DNA of 64,000 nucleotides, taken from assembly GCA_035079385.1 (NCBI GenBank), contig JAVHKY010000004.1, forward strand, positions 13,671,001-13,735,000. The letters are read 5' to 3'. Each line of letters starts with the position of its first letter. Positions within the stretch are counted from its first letter, which is position 1. Below the pieces are notes generated by a model that searched no databases, was not told the DNA's origin, and saw nothing but the letters and a program-made list of their open reading frames with translations. Positions 12,063-23,460 of this stretch are shown in pieces. The stretch is from Aspidiotus rigidus. Taxonomy: Eukaryota > Arthropoda > Insecta > Hemiptera > Diaspididae. The position numbers and the translations under genes are program-made.

Positions 12063-12559
12063 AAGATTTACAATAATTGAATTATTAAATAACTCTCTGG
12101 TTTATCCTATTATTGTTTCTATTGTATTGGGATATCAAAAATGTCAATTATGTTAAAGACAACTTTTGTGTGTTGATCTAATATATCCACCTACTACTGA
12201 CAAGGCTAATGACTTTTGTGCTACAGTGACCTATCTACTTCTCACATTGCAATGGCTTACATTGGAAATGCAAATGCTAGTCTATCATAATTTACTGGTG
12301 GATTCCCATTACAAGCTCATAAAATTTGAGATATAATAACCTGTATTTGTAGACAGCTGTTCAGATTTTTTGTTTCAGTTTAATATAATGCCAAATGGTG
12401 TAATATCTGCACCTAGATAATAAAGCTCAAGGTTGATACAACATATTTCATCCAAGGGTAAATTTTAAGGTGGAAAAAGTTTATAGACTTATTACAATTG
12501 AAGAAAAATATTTTTTATTCTACATACAATAGAAGAATCCGTTTTTGTCATGTACTTTT
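12063..12559. other. Unassigned sequence
   Basis: AT-rich stretch between the minisatellite and the Helitron relic. No gene or RNA was recognised. It could be part of a decayed Helitron body. Confidence 0.35.
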
Positions 12560-12880
12560 ATATGTAAAAGGGAATCATCATCACTGTCATCATATTTTGC
12601 TAGATTTGTTTGTTATTTGCCAGGAATGCCACCACATCAACTCAACCTTGAAGTTCACACGCCTATTATGCTGCCAGCCGTGCAATGGAACAAAATTGCA
12701 AATTGTGCGGCGGAGACTCAATGTGATGAAGCAGTATTTTGGCTGGATAGGCCAAAGGTGATATTGTGTTTGTCCACAGATCATAAAAATCCCTACAGAT
12801 TGTCCATATACAAGTTAAAATATTAAAGTACCCAACTAAACTTTTTTTTGCCAAGACTATAAATAAAGCTCAGGGTTAAA
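12560..12880 (+). pseudogene. Helitron/Pif1-like helicase C-terminal remnant
   Basis: One frame reads LPGMPPHQLNLEVHTPIML, matching the conserved GLPPHxLxLKxGxPIMLLRN block of Helitron helicases. A second frame nearby reads CNGTKLQIVRRRL, matching the following LCNGTRL block. At about 12829-12876 a third frame reads YPTKLFFAKTINKAQG, matching the FAMTINKAQGQT helicase motif. The order and spacing are those of the family, but the segments lie in different frames with deletions, so this is a dead Helitron fragment. The Rep domain and the Helitron 3' hairpin were not found. Confidence 0.7.
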
Positions 12881-14344
12881 CTCTATCTTGTATATGCATG
12901 AACAGTTGCAGAAGCAAGAAATTCAAATATTACCAAATTCTCAATACATAATGACTCTAATTTTTTATAATTTTTGACATGACTCTATTCTTCCCTCAGA
13001 TAAGTATTGGTTTTCAGATGGTCTATCCATAGGGATACCTATATGCTTCTCTTTGGTCACAAACGTCTTCATGAGCCAGCTTTAAAGTTGATTTTGTCTT
13101 CACAAATTCTTCAATGGACCCATTTTATGAAGACGTCACTTTTTCTATACATACGTGAGCATGCGACTCCTTCTTTGATCTCAATTTTGGCTTCTATAAC
13201 CTCACCAATATGCACCCGGTCGTAGGAGATTTGAAACCGCACCCCCAATTTCTTCACTGTGGAGGAATTTAATGACAGTTTGAAATCAACGTTCAAGATC
13301 TATTAGAGTCTTCATCATCGCAGGTAAAACTACTTTTGCTTCCTATGCCACGGTGGATCTAAAGTCTTACCAAGAGCTTCCCACCATCAAATCTTCATAT
13401 AAAATGAACTTGAAATTGTAGTATCTCAGAAAATTGTATTTTCATCTTGCCAACATTTGGAAGAATACAGTTTATCGTTGTCCTACCTTTGAAGCGCTGC
13501 CGTCCTTGGACCATCTTTCATACTCATCCTCATTTTAAAATTATTCCTGCTTCATATTAAACAAAATAGCGTAAATGTGACTCACTTTGTTCACTTGGAA
13601 AATTTGTTTGTATCTCACAAATCATTTTGCAAGCTCTATCTCGCTTATAAACCAAACGCTTATACAATATTAAATTAATTATCGTCATTTAAATCCATTT
13701 TTTATTGGTCTTTTTTGTCCGCTCTCTCTTTTGTCGCTGTATACTTTATTAAAATCGATGAATAATGAATGACGAATTAGTGAATGCAATGTATCAAAAG
13801 AATACGTTTGTATGATTGAGGGGAAGACCACGCGATATACTGCGAACGATCGCTGGTTGCTTGCTGACTATAGATGTGGAGGGTCCACGAGGTGGTAACT
13901 TTGGGGAATTAAATGCGCAACAACGCTCACTATCGCCGGTAATTTAATACCCTCTCAGTTATCGCTCGTAAGTGCACTGATTTTATTCTACTGGGGCGTG
14001 TACATAAGCCGCTTTTTATGCGTCACTTTGGCATTTGTATCACACTATTCACTCTAATTCTGTGTTGTCGCATGTATCTAAATTAATTGATTTTTATACC
14101 AGATTATTTATTTGTCTGATTTAATAAATTTTGAAACCAACTTAGTTTCTTTTTCAATGATTGTACGTATACGAATTAGAGGTCTACTTGTATAGGATAC
14201 GATTACAGTATATTTCATTCTTGCAGAGTCAATAATTGGATTGGATTTTTGCTGATAGCGTAGAGGTGGCCAAAATAAATTTTACTGCCAAATTTTCAAC
14301 CTGATGTCCATTATGATGAGGTATACTCGCGAAGAGTAAAAGCA
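12881..14344. other. Unassigned sequence, no supported gene
   Basis: 13000-13300 has open frames on both strands but no recognised domain. 13650-14090 is non-repetitive and balanced in composition, so it is a candidate for ordinary regulatory DNA. Confidence 0.35.
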
Positions 14345-15615
14345 CAGATACAAAAACCGCAATAAGATTTAACTACCGAGCGCTTTTGGCTAAACAGCCA
14401 CTCTCGAGGATAGAAAGCGACTGAACCCAATACCAACGAGAACAAGTAATGCCGAAAAGGTCATGACTAAACCAGCGAGTCATCAAAATGTGAATCATTC
14501 TCATAGACTAATTCAATCAATCCCTCCTCAGGAATATACCTGTTGAACACGGTAATATATTTATTATTCTGATGACGAAAAAATTTCGATTTCCTCCAGA
14601 GCTAATCGTTTGAAATACGAATTTTCCTTGTGAAGGAGAACTTCGGACCTCTCTTTGAGACTATGACCACTTTCAATTAAATGGTCAGCAAAGGCCGACT
14701 CACCTACTATTCTTTTTTCCCAAGCTTTCCTGTGTTCATTAACTCTAACTTGGAGTTGACGGCTGTTCATACCTTTATAAACACTGGGGAAATCATCACA
14801 AGCCACCCTATAGACACTCCCCTCTCTCGGTCATCAGTATGGAGTCTTTTAATTTAACCAAAAGGCTTTTAACAGTATTAGTACTGTAAAATTCCGGCCA
14901 AAAACCAAAGGGACGGAGGACACGGCTCAACTCCGAAGAAAACTTACCCAGAAACGGCAGTCTGATCCACCGTTTCCCCTTATCAATGTGCGATTCTCAG
15001 GGGAGGGAGGTCATAGAATCGAGATATTTTCTTGTAAGTCTCCTACGAACCATAAGGTCAAACAATGTTCACCCTGACCTGATTCACGATTTCGTTATGG
15101 AAAGAAACCTCACTCAGAGGGATGTGAGTGACGCGATGGATTAAGTTATTCAATGTAGTTAGTTTATAGGCGAAAGGTACAAAAGACGACCCGTGGATAG
15201 CAATGTCGGTCGAAGTACATTTACGGTAAATACCAAATTTGTGGATACCGTCTATACAAGAGATGGTCAGGTTTAGAAAGTTTATGGAGAAGCCACCAAC
15301 TTCCAAAGTAAATTTGATGGAAGGGTATAAGCGGGAAACTCACTAAGGAGCTCTGCAGGACCGGTCCACGCGCTCAAAATGTCATCCACGTACCTGTGCC
15401 AATAGAAAACGTGATTCAAAAACCCTCGACCCGAAGCGAAGAGAATAGGTTAAGCTCAAATTTGGACATAAAGGCCTCCGAGATAGAGAACCAATAGGGA
15501 TCCCTACCTCCCCGGGTAACTCAAAGAATTTACCATCAAACTTACAGAAGTTAGGCGACCAATTAAAAAGGTCGAAAAATTCACCAAATTCTTTATGAGG
15601 AGTACGAAGTGTCAT
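14345..15615 (-). mobile_element. Penelope-like element copy 1, 5' truncated and decayed
   Basis: Read on the minus strand, the RT core starts near 15612 with a KEFGEFFDL pattern. It continues with motif B (EVGIPIGS) at about 15490-15510 and motif C as YWHRYVDDIL at 15376-15408. RT thumb segments follow (FSINFLNLTIS, FGIYRKCTSTDIAIHGSSF) in 15058-15306. The GIY-YIG endonuclease part lies at 14564-14870 (VYKGMNSRQLQVRVNEH, then ESAFADHLIESGH). Frameshifts separate the blocks. A 3' stem-loop resembling the hammerhead core is at 14376-14412. RT plus C-terminal GIY-YIG is diagnostic of Penelope-like elements. Confidence 0.85.
14376..14412 (-). ncRNA. Hammerhead-like 3' stem-loop of PLE copy 1
   Basis: On the minus strand the stem GGCT-gttt-AGCC is followed by AAAA and then AGCGCTC. 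Relative to copy 2 (GGTT/AACC) the middle stem pair changes on both sides. This covariation supports the stem being a real RNA structure. The GAAA box is AAAA here, so this copy is probably inactive. Confidence 0.4.
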
Positions 15616-17049
15616 GCGGCATTCGGAGCTCGCTAATATTACAACGAAAAATAGTAAAGCTTCCAGTATCAGTGCTAAGTGTGGTACCCGAGCAAGATGC
15701 TTTGTCGAAAAGGAGCACGTTGTAAGCACTTCTCAACAATCCGACAAGTATAACTCATTTGGGTTGAGCTGTCTTGCTCACCAGGGATGGGCTCACTCAC
15801 TCCGCTTGTTCTCCCCGTTCTTGGATTAATAATAGCCCCTGTGCTTTTATTAATATAGGCGGGTAGTGTACTGGAAGTCAAGCTATCTAGCCCCCATACG
15901 GATATCAAGGCATACGACTGGCCTGGACTAACATAAGCCCAATGTACCGCAGTATAGAAGCCTATACCAAACCACTTATTGTTTCCAAAAATGGTCCGGG
16001 GATACAGCTGATGACGTCATAGTTTATTATGAAGGAAGAGAAAAAGGGATACTGTGTACCGGATTATTAGGGCTAGACCTAGTATAAAGCTAGTATAAAC
16101 TGCATAGAACAAATAGTATTCGAAGGGCAGCTAATATAACGGAGGCTCAGACCTAGTATAAGCATACTATAAAAGGGGGAGACACTCGCAAACGGAGAGG
16201 AGGAATTGATCCCAAGATCCGCACACACGCCCACGCAAATTTCGGAATTGCAGGGGAGAGGAGAGGTAAGAGCAAGGTATAAAATATGTCAATAACATAT
16301 TTCCTCGAAATGGTCGCTTTTATCGCATGTGCAGCGCCGCGCATCCTCTATAGTGGAGTGGTGGGGGTTGCGTTTGCATCAATTTTGTTGGCGAGGAATC
16401 CGCTATCCCTTTCGTTGGGGGTACTTTCAGGAAATTTGCGTCCGCGAGCGCGGGCGGTTCCAGGTCGATGACGTCACGGAGAGGGGAGGGGACTTGGAAA
16501 AAAATCGACTCTCGAGCTATATGTGATAGGAGGCAGACATGGAAAAATTTTGACCCTTGAGCTACGTATGATAGGAGGGGGACTTAGAAATAGTACAAAG
16601 CTGGTATAAAGAAAGCCTAACCTACTATAAGCCAATGGCGTCTATTTTTTTCCTCCAATACCGGAATTGACTCTTTGGGTTAAAATTTCAATGTTGGAAG
16701 CATTTCCTTGGCGAATTTCTTCTTATTCTCGACAATCGCCGAGCTGCAGTGTCCCCAGGCACGCACAACTTTAGAACATTAGATATAGTAGATCGCTGTT
16801 TGAGTTTCTTCTTTTTCGAGTTCAACTAATATGCTTCCTCTTATTCTTGCACGTCTGTATGTGGATGCTACACAGGAGTTGAGTATGCCATAATGTGCTT
16901 CTGCATTTGCCGATTCCATTCCATTTCCATCTTCTTCTTCATCACTGTGGCTGCAAATGCAGACATCACTTGGTTCCGTATTTCTTTGTTGATAAATTCG
17001 AAAGTTTTAAATTTAAAACTTTGTAAAGTCCAATTTGGTACGATTTTTA
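15616..17049. repeat. Mosaic of dispersed repeat modules
   Basis: 15760-16150 holds CTCACTCACTCCGC and CTAGTATAAA words that recur at 45300-45720. 16010 and 16466 carry TGACGTCA cores. 16420-16490 is the inverted counterpart of the GC-rich module at 4524-4615. 16500-16600 holds two 45-bp satellite units (CTCGAGCTATATGTGATAGG, then GACTTGG). 16640-17040 is unassigned. No gene is supported. Confidence 0.5.
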
Positions 17050-17069
17050 GCTTAGTAAGTATGACTAGA

Positions 17070-17130
17070 CAATTAAACGAATCCGTTCCTCTAAGTTACG
17101 GCTATCCATAGGAACGGATTCGTTTAATTG
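17070..17130. repeat. Perfect 21-bp-arm hairpin upstream of PLE copy 2
   Basis: The arm starting CAATTAAACGAATCCG (17070-17090) is perfectly mirrored at 17110-17130, with a loop of about 19 bp. It is bounded by AGTATGACTAGAC (17058-17070) on the left and GAGAACGC on the right. The same two bounding words flank a weaker hairpin directly after the 3' end of the PLE (19683-19736). Confidence 0.75.
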
Positions 17131-17278
17131 AGAACGCTTCTGCGGCATATTTACAGTTCTTCTTTCTGAAATTTCGGAAGCAACGCGCTTCGTTTTCCTC
17201 TCATATTTGGTTTCTTCGTCGGTGTTTAGTGTTGCATTTGAGACCTAAGTTCGTTAAATTCCGGTTCTATGCGCCGAT

Positions 17279-19682
17279 GTGAAGACCACGACCAAGAGGC
17301 TGGAAAATTATATGAGAGAGAAGTGGATAAGAACGGAACTGCGGAGATGGCATGGTAAATATTATATCACTACGAGATTGAACCTTCTGGTCCATTCGAG
17401 ACTCTCCGGTGTGCTCCTCCTCCTTGAGTTTGATTACTTTATGCGGGACGTCAATTTAAAGTGTCGGAAGTTTGAGGTGAAGTTGAGGGAGAAGAAAAAT
17501 AAGAAGTTGTCCTCTCTAATGAAGGTTAATGGTGATGTGGTTGAGGAAGGGTCGAGTGATGATGTTGACGTTCATAAAATCTATCCCCCCCCCCCTCATA
17601 AATAATAGTCAGGTAGTGTTCAATGGTGACTAAACAGCCGTCCTTGAGAACGGTTTGAAATTTAGTCTACCTCCCTTCAAGAAAGATGAAACCTTGGCTA
17701 ATGTTGTTGCGGATCTTGCTGTTAAGATTGACCCTGGTTTTAATACCCAGAAAGTTTGTGCCGAGATAGTCCGCAATAACCCCCTCCCCCGCATGAGTAA
17801 TAAATTAAAAAGGAGTGATTCAAGGTTTGAAGAGGAAGATTAAAGAGGGAGATTTAATCGTCACTAAGGCGGACAAGGGAAATGCTGTTGTGGTGATGGA
17901 GAAATCCGCCTATCCTTCCAAGGTCCACGAGGTCCTCCAGCAGTGTGGTGCTAAAGAGAGTGAGGATTTCAGCTTCCCGAAGCACGTCAAAGAAGTTAGG
18001 AGTGTCATCAACAGGAGTGAGGCTATTATCAAGACTCCTGCGTTTTAAAAAAAACCCTCCTTGTTCCTAACCCCACACCCCCCCTCCTGTACGGGCTGCT
18101 TAAAGTGCATAAGAACAATACCCCGATGCGACCCGTTGTTTCTTTCGTCTCCTCTCCTACCTCCTTGCAAAATTCTTCGACAGTTGGTTCAAAAATCGAA
18201 TTGATTTTGAATCCCCTCATTCGGTCTTGAATTCGGCCTCTTTAACTGACGTCCTCGAGGATGTAAGCCTTCCCCTGGGAACGACCATCTACTCGTTTGA
18301 TGTTGTTGGTTTGTTCCCGAATATTCCTAAGGCTGCTACTGTCCAGCGTATGGTTGAGCTACTCGTCAAAGCCAACATTCCTCATAATGAGCTTCACGAA
18401 TTCTTCGATCTTCTTAATACTTGCTGGTCCCCCAACTATTGTAAATTTGAAGGGAAATTTTTCGAGTTCCCTGATGAAGTAGGGATCCCTATTGGATCAC
18501 CTTTAGGCTCTCTTATCTCCGAAGTTTTCATGTCTAGGTTTGAACTTGACCTTTTTTCCTCGAACCAGGTGTTACTTAATCATATTCACTATTGGCACAG
18601 GTACGTTGATGACGTTCTGGTCACCCAGATCTCCTTGGTGAGTTTCTGAGGTATCTCAATTCCTGGTACTCTTCCATCAAATTTACGTTGGAAATAGGGG
18701 TATTTTCCATTAACTTTTTGGATTTATCGATCTCTATTGTAGACGGTATCCATGAGTTTGGAATTTACAGGAAAGATACTACGACCGATGTTTTAGTCCA
18801 CGGTGGTTCGTTCGGTCCTGTTGCTCACAAGATGGCTGCATTTCATAGCCTAGTTCACAGACTGACTCGTATTCCGTCGAGTCAGTCTGCTTTTAAGAAA
18901 GAAGTATACTCACAATAAAACACCTGGCTAGAGTGAATGGGGTCAATGTCGACGTTGACGTGATGGTTCGGAGGAAAGTTGCAAGGAGCATTCTCGATTC
19001 CACCACCTCCCTCCCCCGAGACATGATCCGTGATCGCCGGTTGTGTTGGATCAGTCTCCCTTTTCTGGGGCCTCCAATTGGGTCGGGTCCTCCGCCCGTT
19101 TGGCTTCAGACCCGCGTTCTACATCCCTACAACAGTTAAGGGGTTGTTTGTGAGACTGAAGGACCTCATACCCATTGATGAGAGGAGTGGTGTTTATAAG
19201 TTGGAATGTGGGGATTGTGGAGGCTTTTATATTGGTGAGACCAGCCGCCAAATGAAAGTTGGAGTAGCTGAGCACCTGAAGTCTTGGGAGAAGGGACGCT
19301 TAGGGGAGTCAGCTTTTGCTGATCATTTGATGAACAGTGGCCACAGCTTCCGTGAGGGATCTGAAAAGCTCCTCCATAAGGAGAATTCGTACCGAAAGCG
19401 CATCGCCCTCGAGTATATAGAGATAATGCGTCATCGCAACACTGACAGTATCACTGTACTCAACTCGTACATTCCGGAGGATGGCCTGATCGAACTGGTC
19501 TATGATTCACACCGTGATTTCTCGTTTAGCCAATCTTAATACATTGTTCTTCTCCTCCGTTCGTCAGTTGCTTTCATTTCAGGCTTGAAGATGGTTTATT
19601 AACCGAAAGCGCTCGTCGTTTTGTATTTTCTGCGGTTTGCAAGGTTTACTCTCCCTTCGGAGTATTCGTCTTTTTCGCGTTT
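17279..19682 (+). mobile_element. Penelope-like element copy 2, nearly full length but frameshifted
   Basis: This is the longest PLE copy. The N-terminal region is 17279-17843. A DLIVTKADKGNAVVVMEKSAY block is at about 17850-17920, and an LLKVHKNNTPMRPVVSF motif at about 18090-18150. The RT palm at 18227-18649 has motif A (SFDVVGLFPNIP), motif B (GIPIGSPLGSLISEVFMSRFE) and motif C (YWHRYVDDVL). The thumb is 18688-18918 (INFLDLSIS, then FGIYRKDTTTD). The GIY-YIG endonuclease is 19030-19539 (GVYKLECGD, FYIGETSRQMKV, ESAFADHL). At least five frameshifts or stops break the reading frame, so it is inactive. The 3' end ATTCGTCTTTTTCGCGTTTA is shared with copy 5a. Confidence 0.92.
19581..19617 (+). 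ncRNA. Hammerhead-ribozyme-like motif at the PLE 3' end
   Basis: The order is a TTGAAGA box, stem GGTT-tatt-AACC, GAAA, then the self-complementary AGCGCT followed by C. This is the order of the hammerhead core: CUGANGA, stem II, GAAA, a very short stem III and the cleavage base. Family knowledge: Penelope-like elements are known to carry hammerhead motifs with minimal stem III. The first box deviates here (TTGAAGA for CUGANGA), so activity is uncertain. Confidence 0.55.
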
Positions 19683-19946
19683 AGTATGACTAGACAGTTG
19701 AGTAGAAGTCAAAATATTGTCAATAACTGAGAACGCATAAATATTTCATTGTCATGCAGATAGGTACAGCTATTCAGTATTCATGTTGGATATCAGATAT
19801 TTGTAACGATGTTTGTATTGAAGTTCGGAAAAATTCAGGTTCTTCTTAGGTGGATCTATAAAATGAGCTCTTGTCCCCTCAACCTTCAAATCTAGTCTTT
19901 TAAGTTATATATTGTTTATCGCATGTTCCTGTGACCTCCCCAGAGG
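19683..19946. other. PLE-flanking hairpin repeat and unassigned sequence
   Basis: 19683-19736 is the downstream partner of the hairpin repeat at 17058-17137, sharing AGTATGACTAGAC and GAGAACGC. The rest is unassigned. Confidence 0.4.
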
Positions 19947-20764
<818 letters not shown>

Positions 20765-20843
20765 GTGAGTTTGCTTCTCTTTACTCGCTGGTCACCGCAC
20801 GAGGGAATTTTTAATCTACCAATTACTTAACTATCAATTTCAG
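20765..20843 (+). other. Candidate 79-bp 5' UTR intron of the Gbx gene
   Basis: A strong donor (AAG|GTGAGT) and a pyrimidine-containing acceptor (TCAATTTCAG at 20843) bracket a short intron just upstream of the start codon. After the acceptor, 20856-20867 is a three-codon upstream ORF (ATG CAG ATC TAG), out of frame with the main start. It could modestly reduce translation. Confidence 0.45.
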
Positions 20844-20887
20844 ATTCTATCTACAATGCAGATCTAGTATTCAAGTCTCTCGCCAAG

Positions 20888-21443
20888 ATGGATATTCGGG
20901 TAGATTGCAATACCAAACATGTTCGTGAGTCACGTTCTTTCTCTATCGACTCACTGCTGTCCAATACTAAGGAGAATTGCAGTGCTAGCGGCGTGAAATA
21001 CGACTTAGAAGAGCGATGGAAAGAGTACATCCCTCAGCACGACTATTTCGAGGTCGATAAAGAATTTTCGCAGAAAAATTTCAACATCATGCGACATATT
21101 AAAAACGTTGACTATCTACCGTGGATATCGAGCGCATCGAACGTACTCGCCCATCGTGAGTTTTACGAAGAAGCTTTAAATAATCGCGCGGCAAATTTGT
21201 CCGATTCGTCGTACTCGAATTTGCCTTTGCCGTTTTTATATTCGTCGTGGTTACCCGTTTCTAGTTCGGTTCGTCCGCACGAAAGGACTTCGGAAAATGA
21301 GTTTAGATATAACGAGTTCGACAGCAGTGTGATTAGTCCTCGCGAACCGGAAAACAGTGATAGTGACGATTCTAAATCGGACAGTTCGAAATTGTCGGAC
21401 AATCCGAAGGACTTCTCTTGCTCGAAGCAAACGACCCATAGTG
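20888..21443 (+). CDS. unpg: Gbx/unplugged homeobox gene, coding exon 1
   Basis: This exon encodes residues 1-185 plus the first base of codon 186. The start ATG has a good context (AAG ATG G) and follows a UTR splice acceptor. Residues 18-24 read FSIDSLL, an eh1-type Groucho-binding motif found near the N terminus of Gbx/unplugged proteins. The C-terminal half is rich in serine and aspartate (about 150-175). The exon closes at a consensus donor GTGAGT at 21444, and the spliced G joins GT of exon 2 to make a glycine codon. Gbx proteins are nuclear transcription factors that pattern the anterior nervous system; in Drosophila unplugged acts in brain and tracheal development. The middle region (about 30-150) is not recognisable, as expected for a fast-evolving linker. 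Confidence 0.85.
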
Positions 21444-23209
21444 GTGAGTATTTGTATGTGTATGATTTTTACATGTGCGAAAAATTACCTATCCAATTGG
21501 GACTTGACTGGGTCTTTGGCTTTTGGGAAAATAAAGTCTCTTCAGACTTCAAATCTCTAAGTATATCCAGTATCATAAGGTGTATCCACAACCAGGGTAC
21601 TAATTATAACAAGCGCCCTTTCTCCCGTGTGAGGAAAATTCCCCTGCATTTTCTTCGTTGTGGTGTATTAGAATTCATGTTTTTAAGCTAACACGAATTT
21701 AGGGATTTTGTATGGAAGAAAGACTTGTAGCTTAATCGTAAGAGTTTCCCATCGTGTCACTGTGTAAAGATTGTAAAACCTATGGAGCGCTCAAAAATCT
21801 GTGACCACTTCTCATTTTTCTATCGTAGTAATCTTTTATATCTTTCCTCGAACCGCAATTTCTCCAAAGCCGAGGTACTCTGGCACCCGCAATTGTCAAA
21901 TGGCTCGAGCTTAATTCAAAATCATCATGTGATAAAAAAACAATTCTAGTGTGAACCCGCTGACAATGGATTTTTCTCCGGGGCCGGTTTGGCTCTTGGC
22001 AGGCTGCGTATCAGTTGTCTTCAGTAAGAAGAGAATGGTGTCCAAAACTAAAATCTAAGGTCTTAGCCAAATCTTCTATCACAAAATTGATGATTTCGTT
22101 TAATTATTATTCTTTTCCTCCTAGGAGAATTAGCAATTCGAACTGCCAAACCCCTTGCATGCGATTCGTAAGAGACTTTAATGCAAGGCTCACAAACTGC
22201 AGACTATCGCCATAGCCAGATTTTGGAGAAGGGAAGCCCCAAGTTTCTATATTTTTCCTCCCTTTCGAAATAGGTACAGCTGTCCAAGAATAATCGTTTT
22301 CTTCATTAATAATTTTGACTTTTTTTTATACTTCGAGCGCTGGAATCCGGCCCCGCTAACATCCAAGGAGTTGCATTGCATGATTAGAATCCTTGCAAGC
22401 TATTCTGCCTCTTTACCTAAGGTCTCGTATCGACTTCTTTCTTAAATTTTGAAGAGCGATCTTATGATATAACTCAATTTTCATTTTGGCTCTCCTGGAA
22501 TGTTCTTTACTGTCCGAGCAGTTGACATTTTGTCATAAGCTCGCGTTGTGTCAACGTGGCCGCTTTTTCAAAAAGTTGACAAGAATCTATAAATCGTATT
22601 TTCACTGTCCAGAATTGTCCTTGTTCAGGATAGCTCTTCTCTCTGTAGAGTCTTGAGCATTGGAATTATTTCAAATTGCTTGTCCTCTATTCCAGTTTCA
22701 GCTTTCGAATTGCGTAAACCGACATGTTTCATCAAAGGCGTACATTTTTGGGAAGCTGTGCTTTTTTGCTGCTTAGAAATTGGGATATTCGAAATCCCTC
22801 ATCCACTGCCTGCATGTTAAAAACTCGAAGTAGGCGACATTTTTTTAATAGAACCTGAGCCTAAAAGTTGTTCCGGGCTCTACAGCTCACCTGGACTCTT
22901 TTTCTCCTCACGCCTTTCTTCTCTTTCCACACGTCAAGCTTTTAAATTATTGCGAATTTTTCTTGAGATAGTATTTTTTATTTTCGAGCTCAAGTTTTGG
23001 AGTCTCTCCCTCTCCATAACAATCAAACAAAAATTCCAAGATTTTTTCGTGCTTCTTTTCCTGTTCAAAATCTAACTCCCAGAATTATTGAGTGTGTACC
23101 TTGCAGTCTTTCAGACTCGACACCTTACAGAGTACCTACCTTTTTGTACCATTGAGCCAAGAGACTATAGTATTTTAGTGGAGAATTCGCTGACTGTTTT
23201 GTTTGAGGA
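21444..23209 (+). other. Gbx intron 1, proximal part, no recognised repeat
   Basis: Intron 1 runs from 21444 to 27269. This first part has no recognisable transposon or coding domain. Translation beyond the exon 1 donor remains open to about 21691 but shows no conserved residues, so it is read-through of the intron. Confidence 0.5.
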
Positions 23210-23460
23210 TGGCACATCTTCAGGAAACGTTCGAGTCCAACCTTGATGACGTCATCAAATCGAGTTAGGTTAGGTTATGTTGAATAGAAGAGGTCATCCT
23301 CAGAAAACGTTTGTACCCGACTTTAATGACGTCATTAACCTAAGTTAGGTTAGGTTATGTTTTGTAGACCATGTCCGCATCTGACCTTGGAGACGTCATC
23401 AACTGGTGAAATCAATAACCTAAGTTATATTAGGTGATATTGGTTAGAAGAATTTGTGTA
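23210..23460. repeat. Three ~80-bp tandem units with TGACGTCA and TTAGG words
   Basis: Each unit carries a TGACGTCA-type palindrome (the third has GACGTCA) followed by GTTAGGTTAGGTTA or a decayed form of it. Units start at about 23218, 23300 and 23365. A relative is present at 58545-58600. The repeat lies within Gbx intron 1. Confidence 0.65.

Noticed and set aside
17279..19682. Telomerase or group II intron reverse transcriptase
   Set aside because: RT motifs are followed by a GIY-YIG endonuclease, which identifies a Penelope-like element.
20888..21691. Exon 1 as a complete 267-codon single-exon gene
   Set aside because: The consensus donor at 21444 joins in frame to the homeobox exon, and the sequence after it has no conserved residues.
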